From the NCBI GenBank assembly GCA_024138025.1, contig JAMXBD010000432.1, forward strand, positions 434,001 through 498,000: DNA of 64,000 bases, read 5' to 3'. Within the stretch, counting starts at the first letter, position 1; every line of letters begins with the position of its first letter. Origin of the DNA: Combretum micranthum. Its lineage: Eukaryota > Streptophyta > Magnoliopsida > Myrtales > Combretaceae. The position numbers were made by a program, and so were the translations under genes. Shown here in pieces: positions 43,960 through 56,565 of this stretch. Under the pieces are notes generated by a model. It made no database searches. It was not told the DNA's origin and saw only the letters and a program-made list of their open reading frames with translations.

Positions 43960-45070
43960 GGTGGTGTAGTTGTCTACATGTAGTACCCAATAAATCCTTC
44001 CAAGGTAGACTTTATGAGCAACTATCCACCAGCTATAGATAGAAATTTTGCTTTCCAGCCGCCAACTTTCCTTAGTTTCTCCAATATATTATAAAAGGAT
44101 TCCTTACTAATGTTCCCACGTTTCCCTAAGTTAAAGCCCAAATAAGTCCTCAACTTATCAGTTATTTTGATCTTCATTGCATAGCTAATATTTTATTGAA
44201 CTTCTTGACTTATATAAGCCAATAAGTATAGTCGTGATTTTTCAAAATTATTTTTTGTCCTAGGAAGTGGCTAAATAAGCTTAAAATGTCTAGCATTAAT
44301 TTGGCATTTTCCGTATAGCTTCCCCCATTAGATTGAGGTCATTTGCAAAGAATATGTGTGAAAACCCTTCATCGATTCCTCTCACTTTGATGGGTTTGTA
44401 CCACTTTTGTCTACTACCACTTGAATCCATCTGTTTAACATCTTCATTCCCAAGATAAAATAGATGTAGTGACATGGGACATATTTGTTGAGACCACATG
44501 AACTATCAAATGTATTGGACATATCTCCATTGGTGATAACTAAGTAAGAAGCGTTAGAGAGACATCAAGACATTAAGGTTATCAAAGCCTTAGGAAAGTT
44601 TCAAGCCTCTATAGAGTTTCAATTGAAATCCCATTAGCTATTATCATACGATTTTTCTAAATCAAGTTTCATTATTAATATCATTTCTTCTCTTTTTCAT
44701 TGAACACATGTGAAGAATCTCTTGATAACACCACATTGTCTGTTGCACATCTTCTAGGAATAAAGCTTGATTAGGCAAGGCTAATAAGTTTATCTAAGAA
44801 AGGTTGTAATCTTTGCAAGGATTTCTGCTATCATCTTGTACACAGTAGTGCATAGGTTGATGAATATATTCTTTCAAGCTCTTAGCTCCCACTTTCTTTG
44901 GGACGAGAACAAGTAGAATTTTATTCAAGTCTTCGGGTACAGAGTTGGTTGCAAAAGAATTCTGCATAGCTTGACTATAGAATCTCTGGTTATCTCTTAA
45001 TACTTTCTTATAAAAGCTTGTATGAAGGTCATTATTGCTTAAGGATTTATGTGAACCAAACAATTTAAGG
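43960..45070 (-). pseudogene. LINE reverse transcriptase, broken
   Basis: 45063-44794: MQNSFATNSVPEDLNKILLV and LVPKKVGAKSLKEYIHQPM match the 'lP..ln.tlivLIPK...p...dyRPIsl' region of L1 RT. 44499-44296 and its continuation carry YFILGMKMLNRW, GIDEGFSHIFFANDLNLMGE (catalytic FADD altered to FAND), then RTYLGFNLGKRG and GGWKAKFLSIAGG, the usual L1 text after the active site. Multiple stops and a missing piece between the blocks make it inactive. Confidence 0.88.
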
Positions 45071-45084
45071 CATTTTTATTTCCC

Positions 45085-45250
45085 TATGATTAGGGATGTA
45101 AACGGATTGTCCTTTATTGTATCCTCTATCCATAGGCTAACAATATCCTTAAAAGGATTACCCAAAGGGCTTTAGATTTATTAGAGGTAAAGAGTCTTGA
45201 GTAATAAGATATGGTTATTTTCTCTATATCATTCTAATCCGTAATACTTC
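45085..45250. repeat. Possible MITE inserted in the LINE
   Basis: The stretch beginning 'attagggatgtaaacggat' resembles a widespread plant TIR repeat and interrupts the LINE trace between endonuclease and RT. Its right end is not clear. Confidence 0.35.
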
Positions 45251-45799
45251 ATCCCATTTCATCTTCTACATATAAGATTCTAGATTTGTTTCTTCTTACC
45301 ACTATTGTCAAATAGAAGAAACGTGTGTTTCTATCCCCTTTGACAATCCACTATGATCTTCCTTAATGTCCCCACAGGATTTCTTTATCTTTAAGTGTCT
45401 TATGCAATTCTTCATGGGTAAAGTTTAACTAGTTAAGAGTATCCTGCGTAGGTTGTATACCATCCAATTCTCCAGTTCATCAATTATCTTCTATAGTATT
45501 TCCTCCCTTTGTCGTATTAAATAAAAACATTTTTGCTCCAGCATCGTAATTTTTCTTTCAAAAAGTCAAGTTGCATAGAATTCAAAGGTATCTCAAGGGG
45601 CCCGTTACTTTCCACAAAACCTCTAGAAAGAGAGTGTTTAGACCACATATCTTGGAATCTAGAAGGTCTTAACTTGCTTTTTTGCCTACCTATGTTTGGA
45701 CATGTATTAAGTAGGATAGGCTTATGATCTTAATGGCTCTTCATCAAGTGATATATTTTGTTTCTAGGAATATATCTAGCCAATTCCCATTTACTCAGG

Positions 45800-46315
45800 C
45801 TTATAAAGTCTTGTCTTAATCAATGTTGATAACTTTTTGCTTTATTTAATAACATAAAAGGTGTTCCCATAAACCCCACATCAAGCAGGTGGCAATCATT
45901 CATGCATAATTGATATAGGTTTTCTCTATACTGACTGACTGGAGCTCCCCCCACTTTTGACTATTACTCTGGGCATCATTAAAATCCCTTATTACAGCCT
46001 AAGGCCTATAAACCCTATTCGAGAAAGATTATAAACTATCCCATAGCACCTTTCTTTTAGTTAACAAGGTACTATCACGTATAAGAGAAATATAAAGAGA
46101 ATGAGAACAGGAACTAACCTGTACATTCAAGTGGATCTTTTGTTTGCTAGTGAATAATGTACAAATAATAGCGTCTTGTTCGTTCCACAATGTAACAATG
46201 CGCCAACTTAAAACCATCGACTCGATATAAGCCATTTTATTAAAGCCTAGGATGCATTGGAAGCCATTTGTAGCATCTTTATGGAATCTAGACTCTAAGA
46301 GGACCATCAAATGGG
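45800..46315 (-). pseudogene. LINE endonuclease remnant
   Basis: The intact 93-codon frame at 46310-46029 reads MMVLLESRFHKDATNGFQCI, then WRIVTLWNEQDAIICTLFTS and ISLIRDSTLLTKRKVLWDSL. This matches the L1 apurinic-type endonuclease (family text 'lvLmETrv', 'R..lW..l'). Past the stop it continues with an AVIRDFNDAQSNSQKWGE-like stretch, where the family has the catalytic 'GDFN'. Confidence 0.82.
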
Positions 46316-46649
46316 GGCATGAATTCTCTTTAGTTCTTTTAGTGCCTTTCTTCTATGCAGTGTGTTTGCACCCCAAACATTCTATACTAAAATCTTAAAA
46401 AACACTTTTGCCACTACATTTGGTTGTTGTCCTAGCATCATGTTATCATGGGTTGATATTGGTGTGCAACACCAAGCGTCTTTGTCCTTGATTGGACATA
46501 AGGTGGCTACGATGGTTTTTCCAGCCTTAATAGTTCTATTTGATAAAGGGGTCATCTCAGAAGATCTCATCTTGGGAATGCCATCATTGTTTAACTCCCT
46601 TTGAGTTTCATTAGCTCTTGAAAGGTTATTACTCTCGTTAAGGGTTAGT

Positions 46650-47490
46650 TTTTTATGCACATTGGAAGCTCCATGTGGTGTACTTCTATTGTTTTTTTTT
46701 TCTCCTCTCTACTTTTATCCATTCCTCATACCCTTCCTTGTCGTGATTCTTACTTTTGTTATTACGATGAATTGACTAAGGGTACGGGTTTAGATGTTGG
46801 CCTACAGCTACCATTGCATTTATATCAAAATCTTTATAATTTGTATGGCCACTTGGGCATCCCACATTCGCTTGATGTCCAATGCGTCCACAATTTGTAC
46901 AAAAATTGGGAAGTCCCTTATATTGCCCTCAGTATCTCTTACCATCGATCATGACATTATGTATAAGGGGGTCTCAAAATTAACTTGTACGCAAATGCAT
47001 GCATATCAAGCTCTTTCAAATTATGTAGTGAAAGTATCAAACCTAAGCACTATACCACGATTTATCTAATCCTCGTTAAGGCTTCCCGACAATAATACTT
47101 AATAGGCAATTCTTGGATCCATACCTATACAGCAATTGGATCAAACCCCATAGTAGAGGGGGTAAAGTTTGGGATCCATTGACAGATTGCCAAAAAATAT
47201 CCATTAATGGACTAAAGTCCTGCCTAACGATGAATTGAACATCCTCTTCATCTATAAAGTTTATAAAATAAAAACCTTTACCTACGCTGATATTAAATCC
47301 ACTGATATGTCTCCATATATTTTTTTTTCTTACTTAGAAGATTCTGATATCCTGGATTAGGTCCAATTATTTTCATAATCAAAGTATGTTTCCACTTCAA
47401 CCTCATGGATGCTTTCTCCTATTTGTTGAAAACAATTGTTTTAACTCCCGGATCATCGTTTTAATTATTCTTTCCAATAGGGTTTTCGTC
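46650..47490 (-). pseudogene. LINE ORF1 remnant (DUF4283 and zinc knuckle)
   Basis: The start is MEDENPIGKNN at about 47496. A DUF4283-like trace follows with frame changes: GFYFINFIDEEDVQFIVRQD, then WVWIQELPIKYY. The zinc knuckle CTNCGRIGHQANVGCP lies near 46860-46910 (one residue short of a standard C-x2-C-x4-H-x4-C). The ORF1 product normally binds element RNA. It is broken by stops throughout. Confidence 0.8.
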
Positions 47491-47843
47491 CTCCATGTCT
47501 TTTATAATCCCCTTATCCAAATCTATTTTATCCTGGAAGAAAGCTGATTCATAGGCATTAGGCATAAGGGATGCTACAAGTACTATGATAAGATTTGTGA
47601 GGTGCACTTGCGTCATTCCACACAGGATTCTCCTCATAAACTATGTTACTCTGTAGCATTTCGTCATGGTTAATCTCAATATTGTGGTTTTTTCTTCTCT
47701 TGAACATATCACTTTTTTGATCTTTTGTAGGGTTGAGAGAGAGAGAGAGGTAGGTTTTCGATTGTTTGGTGAGAAAGCTTGAAGGTCATACCCATCTAAT
47801 ATAATTCCTTATAACTACCTAAGAATGTACATGTGTATATATA

Positions 47844-48716
47844 ATATTAACAGATACAAATATAAGAGGGGGTTAATGTCACGAACGATACCTGAAATTT
47901 GGCAAAATATTCAATCAAGTATCTAAATTTTGAAATTGATCGATTTGGTACTTAAAAGAACTTTTCTTGTACATCAATAGTACCTCCGTAGATACTAAAT
48001 TGATTAATTTCAAAGTTTTTCAAGTATCAGATCGATCAATTTGAAAGTCTAGGTACTAAATTGATGATTTTCGAAGTTCAGATACCTACTTACATATTTT
48101 GTTAAATTTCATGTATTATTCGTGACATCATCTCTATAATACAATACTTTTATAAATGTCATCTTATAACACTATATTTATAGTATTATTACATTACAAT
48201 ACATAACATTATATACATAGTACTGGTATTATAACATATATAATTGTTTATTGAATTCATACTATATATAATATTATAACATGATATTTGCATAGTATTA
48301 TGTTTTTATTTTGTAACAATGTATATAGATAGTGCCATCATATATACATACTATTATATATGTTATATATAATTTATTATATGCATACATATAATATTAC
48401 AATTATACACCTTTGTTTATATAATAATTTTTATACATATACATGTCGCTCTCTAAGTCCATAGCATAGGTCATTGGTCAAACTCCTTGGGCCTTATCTA
48501 ATCTCAATAAACCTTTGGTCAACCATGTAGAGTTAGCCTAAGTTACTGTAGTTGACAATAACTTAATCATTCCTTGTTTGCTAAAATCCAAATTCCTTAA
48601 GATGTCCTCTAAAGAACTCTAACCTAGTTAAGACGACCTCACACCAAGTAAATAGTCAGTAAATGTATTCGATTATTTCTAGTTCACTCACAAAGATCTC
48701 ATAAATTTTATAGTAA
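47844..48716. other. Gene-free AT-rich stretch
   Basis: No gene seen. Around 47880-48125 there is an imperfect inverted arrangement ('tgtcacgaacgatacctgaaatttggcaaaatat' against 'attttgttaaatttcatgtattattcgtgacat'), suggesting a MITE of about 250 bp. 48160-48450 is extremely AT-rich. Confidence 0.5.
47876..48127. mobile_element. MITE-like element with inverted ends
   Basis: The left end (about 47876-47915) and right end (about 48092-48127) are imperfect reverse complements. The inner text 'attgatcgatttggtactt' and 'aagtatcagatcgatcaat' also mirrors itself. About 250 bp, non-coding. Superfamily not assigned. Confidence 0.6.
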
Positions 48717-48944
48717 GAATTGTCAAACTCTCAATCTTACTATTCATTTGAAGGTATAGAATTGATGAAATTGTAGTAAATTATGCAAAACTAGTAAAAT
48801 AGTAAACTTGTGGAATCATACTCTGATTTATAATTCTACTTAAAGCATACACCCATACCATATTGCATTCGTTTTAATAAAGCAAATTTTATAATATCAT
48901 AAACTCATAGAACTGTATGATAAACTTATAATTTTGACAACTAT
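48717..48944. mobile_element. MULE-type non-autonomous element, copy 4 (short)
   Basis: Ends attgtcaaactctcaatc and ataattttgacaactat match the family ends. It is only about 230 bp, a deletion derivative of the 0.7-0.9-kb copies. No clear target-site duplication. Confidence 0.65.
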
Positions 48945-49156
48945 GGCGAGAAGATAAACTTTTCTAATATATTGAGATGCACTTTCTTAATATATTAAGC
49001 TACACTTTCCATTATGGTTATCTACTTAGCAAAATGTCATAACCTTTATCCTTTAAATAGGAACCCTTCCTACGGGTAAATGGTGAGATGTTTAGGTACT
49101 TCTCACACTCACCATTGCTTTATCAAATTCGCTCCTTAGTACTAGCTTAAGAATTC

Positions 49157-50052
49157 ATGGTTGTCAAACTGAGATTCTACTGAGAATCACCAAAGAGTTT
49201 GTAGAATCAAAACATAGAACTGGAAGATTTTATAACCAATATAAATTTGCTTGTAAAAACTATATATTTACCTACTATACTAATATAATATAAATTTAAA
49301 TAAATGATGAAAATAAAGAAATTCAATATTAGTTTTAGTTACACAGTCTAAATGAAGATGCATGATTGATAATTTTATGCCTTCAAATCTTGTGCTTGCT
49401 ATAATTCAAATATTGTTTTTAAGTTTTGCCATCACAATTCACATGCTATCATTAATATGTTTGATACAATTATGATAATTGTAATAATTATCTATTCACA
49501 ATCTATAATTATCAAGATGCATTGTAATTTTTTTTTTAAATTATCAGGTGCAAGTAACTGGTTTTGTGCAATAGAGAGCATTTTTATGTTCACTAAATAT
49601 TTGCATAAAAAATCATTAAACTTGTGAGAAATAAATTACATATATATAATTAAAAAATAAAAATAAAATAAACACTCTATACATTTGTTCAATTTAAATT
49701 CCAATCATTCAAATACATTGTATTATTTATATAACCCACAAGAAAATAACTCTCGAAAAAAAAAAAGGAAAAAAAAAAAAAACACGTTCAATTAGGTTAG
49801 CCTAGGATAAACATTAAGAACCAACTCAAAAGTTTCTAAATTTAAATAGATTAAATTGATTACTTTTTCAAAGTTCAAATAGAACAAAATGTGTAAAATT
49901 AATGCACTTACGATTCTACCACCGATTCTGCTCTATAGAATCATAAGTCTACTACAAGTTTACTTTAATAACGATTTTGTATGCGAGTTGAATCGAAATC
50001 ACATTACCAACTCGTAGAATCTTACAAGCAAACTCGTGAGTTTAATAACCAT
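49157..50052. mobile_element. MULE-type non-autonomous element, copy 3
   Basis: Ends atggttgtcaaactgag and ctcgtgagtttaataaccat are inverted. Interior phrases ('agaatcaaaacatagaactgg', 'ttctaccaccgattctg', 'gcgagttgaatcgaaat') are shared with copy 2 in the same order. Flanks taagaatt (49148-49155) and taagcatt (50054-50061) differ at one base. Length about 896 bp, near the 897 bp of copy 2. Confidence 0.8.
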
Positions 50053-51780
50053 GTAAGCATTTAAGTGGTCATGTTGAACAATCATTCCATTATGACCACT
50101 TATTCTGTTGTTTCATTAACAATCTTCTAGTCTTAGCAAGCCTAACCTAAGTTTCTATTGAGGAGGTATTAAGGCAAATACTTAGCACCATCTGTAGGAA
50201 CAATTCAAGTTATCAATTTGACCTAGAAATCATTTATTACAATGGCAAGAACATTGCTTAAGATGATACAAAAGTTGATGATCAACCAATCGTGGCCTTT
50301 ATTCATTTTGTTGCTATAATTGATCCGTAGTGCATTGTGCATGTGGATAAATAGTGTTTTAATCATGCAACACAAAATGAAGAAATCAAGAAATCATGGG
50401 GTACGATGAAAGTGTATCCCTAAATATTAGGATCATTTATGACTCGTCACATGTCTACGTTTAATATAAACACGTAGAGACTCAAAATTTACTATGTACA
50501 ATAATTATGACATTATAACATAACTCTCATTCACAAACATAAACATCCATACATGAGTGACTTAAAACCTGCATAACAAACCATACTGAACAACCACTAG
50601 AGACAACTCTAAAAGGAGTCCCATTATCATACATCAAACCATAAACACTGAAGGGAAAGTGGATCTATGCCCTAACCAATAATCAGATACTTGTTAGCAA
50701 GACAATCATATGAAATAACCTAAACCCAAAATACTAAATTAAACTTTATAATATTTGTTGATTTCATGACTAACTTGTTATAGTTAAGTTCTAATAATAT
50801 TTAATTGATGACATGATAAATTATTAGTAATTCAATATATAAAGAATTGAATTATATGTGTGTTGGTAAAGTTAGGTGATTATAGTAATATATGTAGAAT
50901 TTCATTGCATTAAAATAGTATGATGTATAGTATTTGTGATAAATTAGGAGACCTTCTTGGCTGCATTTTTTTTTTAGGAGACCCCAAAGCCATCTTTAAT
51001 TATTTGCCCAAACCCCCACGTACACAACCTAAGCACATACGTAAGCTTCCATAATCTTCTAAAGTTGCCCAAAAGTTAAAAAGGTAACAAAAATATCATG
51101 TCCAAAATAAACTCCCAAATCATCATCTCTCTCTCTCTCTCTTCATTTCCATCATCTTTCCAAACACAAACAAGCTAAAATTCCACCACGAAATCTCTTC
51201 TAAACTTTATCCCACAAGTTTCTAAGTAATGAATCAACCTAAGGAATAAGTAGGAGTAAGAATTCAAGTTAAGAAATATGGAAGTGAAGTTTGGTTGATT
51301 TTAATGTTTATAAAAGTAAGTAAAGGTGATTTCTTTCATGTTTTGTTTAATTATGGTTTTGGTTGATGTTGATGTTGCATAGGATAGAATTTTGACGCTT
51401 TAGACTAATTAACGATAAGTTAACAAGTATGTTGAACGCGATATGTAAATAGGCATATGCACTCTAGGTGTTTAAAGAAATGAAATTTGAGTTTATGATG
51501 AATTGATGTGTATATTGATGTTATTAGTGATAGATGAGTAGGACTTCAGTAATTAAGCTGATAATAGAGTTCAACAAGCATGAATAATGAATTTATGCTT
51601 CTAGGTTAAGATTGTTGTACATATACATGTAAAACGAGCATATACGTACAAACAACCTTGATGATGTTTGATATTATGTTTATAAGTTAGTTCTAACATG
51701 TTTTTATAAATAAAATAAGACCTTGATAAGGAGTTGAAAGATATAGAACTTGGATTATTTTGAATCAAGTATCAAAGAAT
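50053..51780. other. Gene-free stretch
   Basis: No recognisable gene. A CT microsatellite occurs at 51125-51142. The region could include LTR or UTR sequence of the Gypsy-like debris that follows. Confidence 0.3.
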
Positions 51781-53560
51781 AAATACCCTATTCATCACGG
51801 GCATGTTTGAGTCCATTACATCTTCAAAATTATATTTTCCTGATGATCGTGACCGCGACATGGCCCGTGATCTCCTCCGAGTGCTTTCTAAAATGTGAAA
51901 CAGCCTTGATCAAGTCCGTTACGAATGTCGTTATCTCCTCTAATCCCTTTTTGACATGTGGTGCGACCTAGATTACGGCTGTTACATGGACCATGATCTC
52001 CTCAAATGCTTTTTGGAGAAATTTTTACAAAACAATCACAAATGTATTGATTAACATAACCTATATCACGACTGTGATAAGAGGTGTGATCTCCTATCAT
52101 GGGCATGATAAGGCAGTATCATGCATCACAACCCAATATCACGATCATGATGGTACTCGTGATATTCATTACGACCCTCGTCACGGGCATCATAGATCTT
52201 TGGTACTATTCATATGTAAAAAATAAATAAATGAATGATAATAATAGATGAATGAATAATGGAATATGATATATATATTTGTATGTATACAAATAAAGTG
52301 ATGTGAAATTTACTTAAATTTAATGAATATCCAATGACTTGATATTTCATTGTGGATTAACATGTTTTATATGAAATGATTTTCTTTGACAAATTCCCAT
52401 ACCTATTTAGGTTTAAATATATGTCTTTTATATGATAAATCAAATTATCCAGGTACGCAATAACTTATTTGTTGAATACTAGGTTAGGCATTATCTAATC
52501 AATTCTAATTAAAGATTGGCTTAAAGACTTGTTTGAATTGTTTGTGCGTATGCCGTTGCATCCGGTTCAGGTTGCGGCAACCTTGTTAATGAGGTTGACA
52601 TGGTAGTTTAGGCATTTAGGTCATCCCTGTCATGATGTAATGACTTTCATAAGTGGCTCAATGAGTAATTAATAAGAGGAATGGTATCGGTGTAAATTTG
52701 CCTATTCTTAAGAGAAAATAATATGATTTAGTTCACATTTATGAGAATGATTAAACTTTGTGATGTTATGGATTAAGTTAAGTAAATTTGAGTAATGACT
52801 ATGAAACCTATATGAGATTATTAAGTACTTGGGCTGCTCATATCAACCCCCTGAGTAGCTACTGTTACTCAAGACCCTAGATCCCCTAAGATTACAATCA
52901 GGATTTGAATACTCCAGTGTTGAAATGTTTTACTTAAATGAAGATAAGTAATTCTATTATTTCTTACATTGTATTAGTTAGAATTGTGTGTCACCTTGTA
53001 TTTGTTTATGTTGCTGTGCATTGGGCCACTGATTCACTTTTTCCTCTACAGGTAATGATGATGATGAGTATTATAATGACTTGGGATATGGTACAGATTG
53101 GGAGACCTTTCTTGATGAAGGGGATGATTAAGAAACTGGATTACTCTATAATGTTCTCTTGGAAGAAGACTTGTATAAGACATCATTTATGAAATGTAAT
53201 AGTATAGTCTATGGATTACTTATGAGCCTATGTTTTGTTAAGTAAAATATCAAAGTTTTCCTATTATGTATATTATAAGTTTGATTTCGTAATCCTTGAA
53301 GTGTCAGGGATGATGGCATTGTTTTAAGTGTTTATATAAAGTTATATACTCTTAAATGGATAGTGTTTATAAAGTTTTTATATAATAACAAGTTGATCAA
53401 GTAATGAGCATAAACTCCTTTCTTTTAGGCAACCTTACATATAATATCTTCGTGTATTATACGTAGTTGGGAACTTGACGCGTAAAGTTTTGATATAGTA
53501 CATGTTAGGTCCTTACATTATCATTACTAGAGTCTTCCCTATAGTCCACAACCACGCCGT
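51781..53560. repeat. Probable Gypsy-type LTR debris with internal repeats
   Basis: Positions 51845-52200 repeat words of the type 'cgtgatctcctc', 'catgatctcctc' and 'tgtgatctcctatcatgg' together with 'cacgggcat', in an irregular tandem of roughly 90-120 bp. Later text ('gtaatccttgaagtgtcagggatgatggcattg', 53290-53320) resembles LTR ends of plant Gypsy elements. No boundaries were found, so the call is tentative. The open segment after 53053 (NDDDEYYN-like) is short and unrecognised. Confidence 0.35.
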
Positions 53561-54910
53561 ATTTAGAAAGATCAAACATAATAGAAGTGCTACATAGACT
53601 TGGAAATGATAAAGAGTAAGCTAATGCCCAATAGGGTACTACAACAAACACAAGCACGTGAGCAAACACAAATCACTTACATACAAGCCAAAGTCTAATG
53701 CAGTAATCAACCAATTATTATCTTCATTTTTAAGTCCATAAATCATCACAAGGATAACTTAGTATCCCGACAACATACTTTGATATATATAATACATATA
53801 TGATGTTGGGGAAGAGTCTATTCCTAAGTCCACTTGTAATCATCTCCAAGTGCAACTCTACTAGTGACAATATTACATAAAGATTATCAAGATGCCGCAT
53901 TGACATCATCAGTATTCCTAGTCCATTAACCACGGCCAAACACACGTAACACATAATATGATACCTACCAAAAACCAGTGAAACAATGTTTTAGTGTTTG
54001 TATTTTGAAATACAATAAAAATTGAAGGATATGATCGGTATGACTACCTGACATTATGTACCATCAGCAACCTGATTGACTTTCTCTCTCTCACCTTGAT
54101 AGGACACAAGATAGATTAAGTAGTTATTTGCCACAATCATAATAAATTAATAGGAACTAAAGATTTTGCTTTCAAAAAGAAAGAAAAAATGACACATATT
54201 AAAGTTGAAAAATGCGTAGTCTAAGGTTTACAACAAAAGAAAGGATATTTATATCACCCCTCGTTAATGGCAAAATGGTAAACAATTCAAATTCATAAAG
54301 AAAATTTCTGCAAAACAGGTAAGGATGAATCACGGACGTAATCCTCCCCTAACTAGCCTCTGATCTTCATAAATTTGTCAATCGCAGGTGTGATTTTTGG
54401 TTGATCATGAGAGTCACAACCGTGACTCTCCCCTTAATAGGCTCAATCTTCCTCTTTTTGCAAAGTGACGCTCCCCTTAGTGGGCTCGAAACTTCCTCCT
54501 TTCATAAGTCACGAGTGTGACCATGCTCTTGGTGGCCTATGGTCTCCTTCCCTTCAAAAATCACAAGTGTGAATGTCCTATCACCTTCACTTCCTTCATT
54601 TTTCTCTCTTAATTTCTTACAAATTGACTCATAATCATTGATACGATATATTCCATAGCCATGTAAGAAACCATACTCATCTTCTTGAGGTTGATTCAAC
54701 AAAATTCTTTGAGCTAAATTTTGTAATCCCTTAGCTTGGGCTCTGATAATAGGACTCATAAGAAGTCGATTCCCATCACAATAATTAAGGTCGAATATGT
54801 TATTAGTCATTCTATTAAACTGTTATAATAGGCACAAGTAGCACATGAGGTAATACACTTACTTGGAAAGTAAAGTTGTCATGAAATTAGAATCTTCTAG
54901 ACTTGAGTTC
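53561..54910 (-). pseudogene. Unassigned debris with a Gypsy-like fragment
   Basis: The minus frame at 54810-54502 contains LLMSPIIRAQAKGLQNLAQR, similar in style to the 'GPxTRxxAKxxQ' segment found in some plant Gypsy polyproteins. The flanking 54310-54540 has repeats of 'gtcac(g/a)a(c/g)(c/t)gtga' with 'ctccccttagtgggctc' style text. The assignment is weak. No LTRs were seen. Confidence 0.35.
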
Positions 54911-55283
54911 AATGTTGTCGGACATAAACTAACCCAACCGATTCTAATCTACTCATTTAGCTTGGATTTGCTTCAACTCGGATGGACTCAGTTGAATTGG
55001 GAACTTGGATTGGTTGACCTTGATTGGGAAAAAAAAAGTAAAATAAAACTAGAAATTTAAATACATATATATTATAAATTTATAAAACTAATCATTATAT
55101 CATGCTTATTTAATAATTAATTAATGAATTTAATCTAAATGTATATTTAATCGAGTGATCTCATATATATTTGTTTTTCATAATTAAATTATCCCTTATA
55201 CTTTTTTCGTGACTCCGGTTCAGCTTCTCAACCCTTAAACCCCTAGGTTGTTCAAGTCAAACCTTAATCCATCTAACAACATT
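54911..55283 (+). mobile_element. TIR element, copy A of an inverted pair
   Basis: Ends aatgttgtcggac and ctaacaacatt are inverted. The interior (55060-55260) is homologous to the reverse complement of 56219-56465: both share 'taataattaatt(a/g)atgaatttaat', 'tttttcataattaaatta' and 'ttcgtga'. About 373 bp, non-coding. Confidence 0.7.
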
Positions 55284-55496
55284 GGTAATTTATATATATG
55301 TGCAAATAGGCAACAATACATGTGCATCATGATAAGAGAGGGAAGAGAAGTATGGGGAATTGAGACAGAAAGTTAGATGAGATTCAAATTATAAGTTAGA
55401 TTTAAACCGTTATAAAACTAGAGTTGAAGAGATGATTACTTTTTCTTTATTTTTGATGTAGTTCTAATAGTTAGACCATTATTATTATTATTATTA

Positions 55497-55530
<34 letters not shown>

Positions 55531-56218
55531 GACTTATGTATTTGACTTTGATATTCTATCGATAGATATGATTTACCAAATTGAATAAAAATAAATAGAT
55601 TTGTATCTCTCGGGAATAAAATACAAAAATGATAACTATTTCTCTCTCTCTTTTCTTTTTTGCTTTTTGTTTTTTCTTTTGAGGTGTTATTGATAGATAT
55701 AAAAATATGCTAAAGGACTAAAAGATAGCTATTATTCTAATCCCATAAATGAATTATAGTTCATATCTCAATATTAGTAATCTGGTAAAATAAATTTCCG
55801 TCCACTAAAATTAGGAATCGGCTTGCAAGCGATAACTATTCTATTCCACTTTTATAACATCAACTAAACATGCTACAGATGAATATAAAGTTTATTAGTA
55901 TTCATTATAGTTATAATCATGAGTCATCTTATATTATATGATTCTATAAGCTTATAATTTTTTAATATTTTTTTCTAAATAAATCACACACAAGAAATGC
56001 TTTGGTGTAGACTTTTGACAAAACTATAAAGTTGGTATATGATTCATAAATTTATGATTCTATGATTTTATATTTTTTAGTTTTAGATAAAATCGTGAAT
56101 TTCATAATCATAATAATATTACTTAGAACAAATATGATTTACGTTGGTGTGATTGGTTTCCTCTAGTGAGTTCTCACGTTAGTGAGGAAAATGGGGCTCG
56201 ACAAACATAGTATTTCGC
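55284..56218. other. Gene-free stretch with ATT microsatellite
   Basis: ATT repeats occupy 55482-55530 with one interruption. Positions 55925-56115 contain 'gattcataaatttatgattctatgattttata' text that may be another derivative of the MULE-type family. No gene seen. Confidence 0.45.
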
Positions 56219-56565
56219 AATGTTATCAAAACTGGATCGAAGTTTAATCCGGACAAGCTAGGGGTTCAAGGGTCGAACCGAGTTCCGTCAGGGGTCGAAG
56301 CAGGATCACGAAAAAGTAAAAATATAGGGAATAATTTAATTATGAAAAACTAATATATATGACATTACTCAATTAAATCTATATTTGGATTAAATTCATC
56401 AATTAATTATTAAATAAACATGATATAATGGTTATATTTATAATTTTATAATAAAGTACGAATAAATATTTGAATTTCTAGTTTTTTTCGACCTAGGTCA
56501 ACCATCCGGGTCGATTGGTTTGACCTCTTAATTTCCCGGTTCAACCCGGTTTGACCTACAGGTGC
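56219..56565 (-). mobile_element. TIR element, copy B of an inverted pair
   Basis: It starts aatgttatcaaaactgg, a match to the TIR of copy A, and reads through 'ggggttcaagggtcgaacc' to an AT-rich core homologous to copy A reversed. The far end carries 'gacctaggtcaaccatccgggtcg' and 'cccggttcaacccggtttgacc', but the terminal 'acaacatt' is missing, so this copy is truncated or more decayed. Confidence 0.65.

Larger units (their letters stand above)
42239..47828 (-). mobile_element. L1-type LINE retrotransposon, minus strand, decayed
   Basis: On the minus strand the element runs from about 47828 to a poly(A) tail (15 T on the plus strand at 42242-42256), preceded by the LINE 3' end 'ctttgaatgaaattttgctagtcc'. 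Domains in order are ORF1 (DUF4283 plus zinc knuckle), endonuclease, RT and RNase H, all with stops. The length of about 5.6 kb fits a near-full-length plant L1. Probable 15-bp target duplications flank it. Confidence 0.88.
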
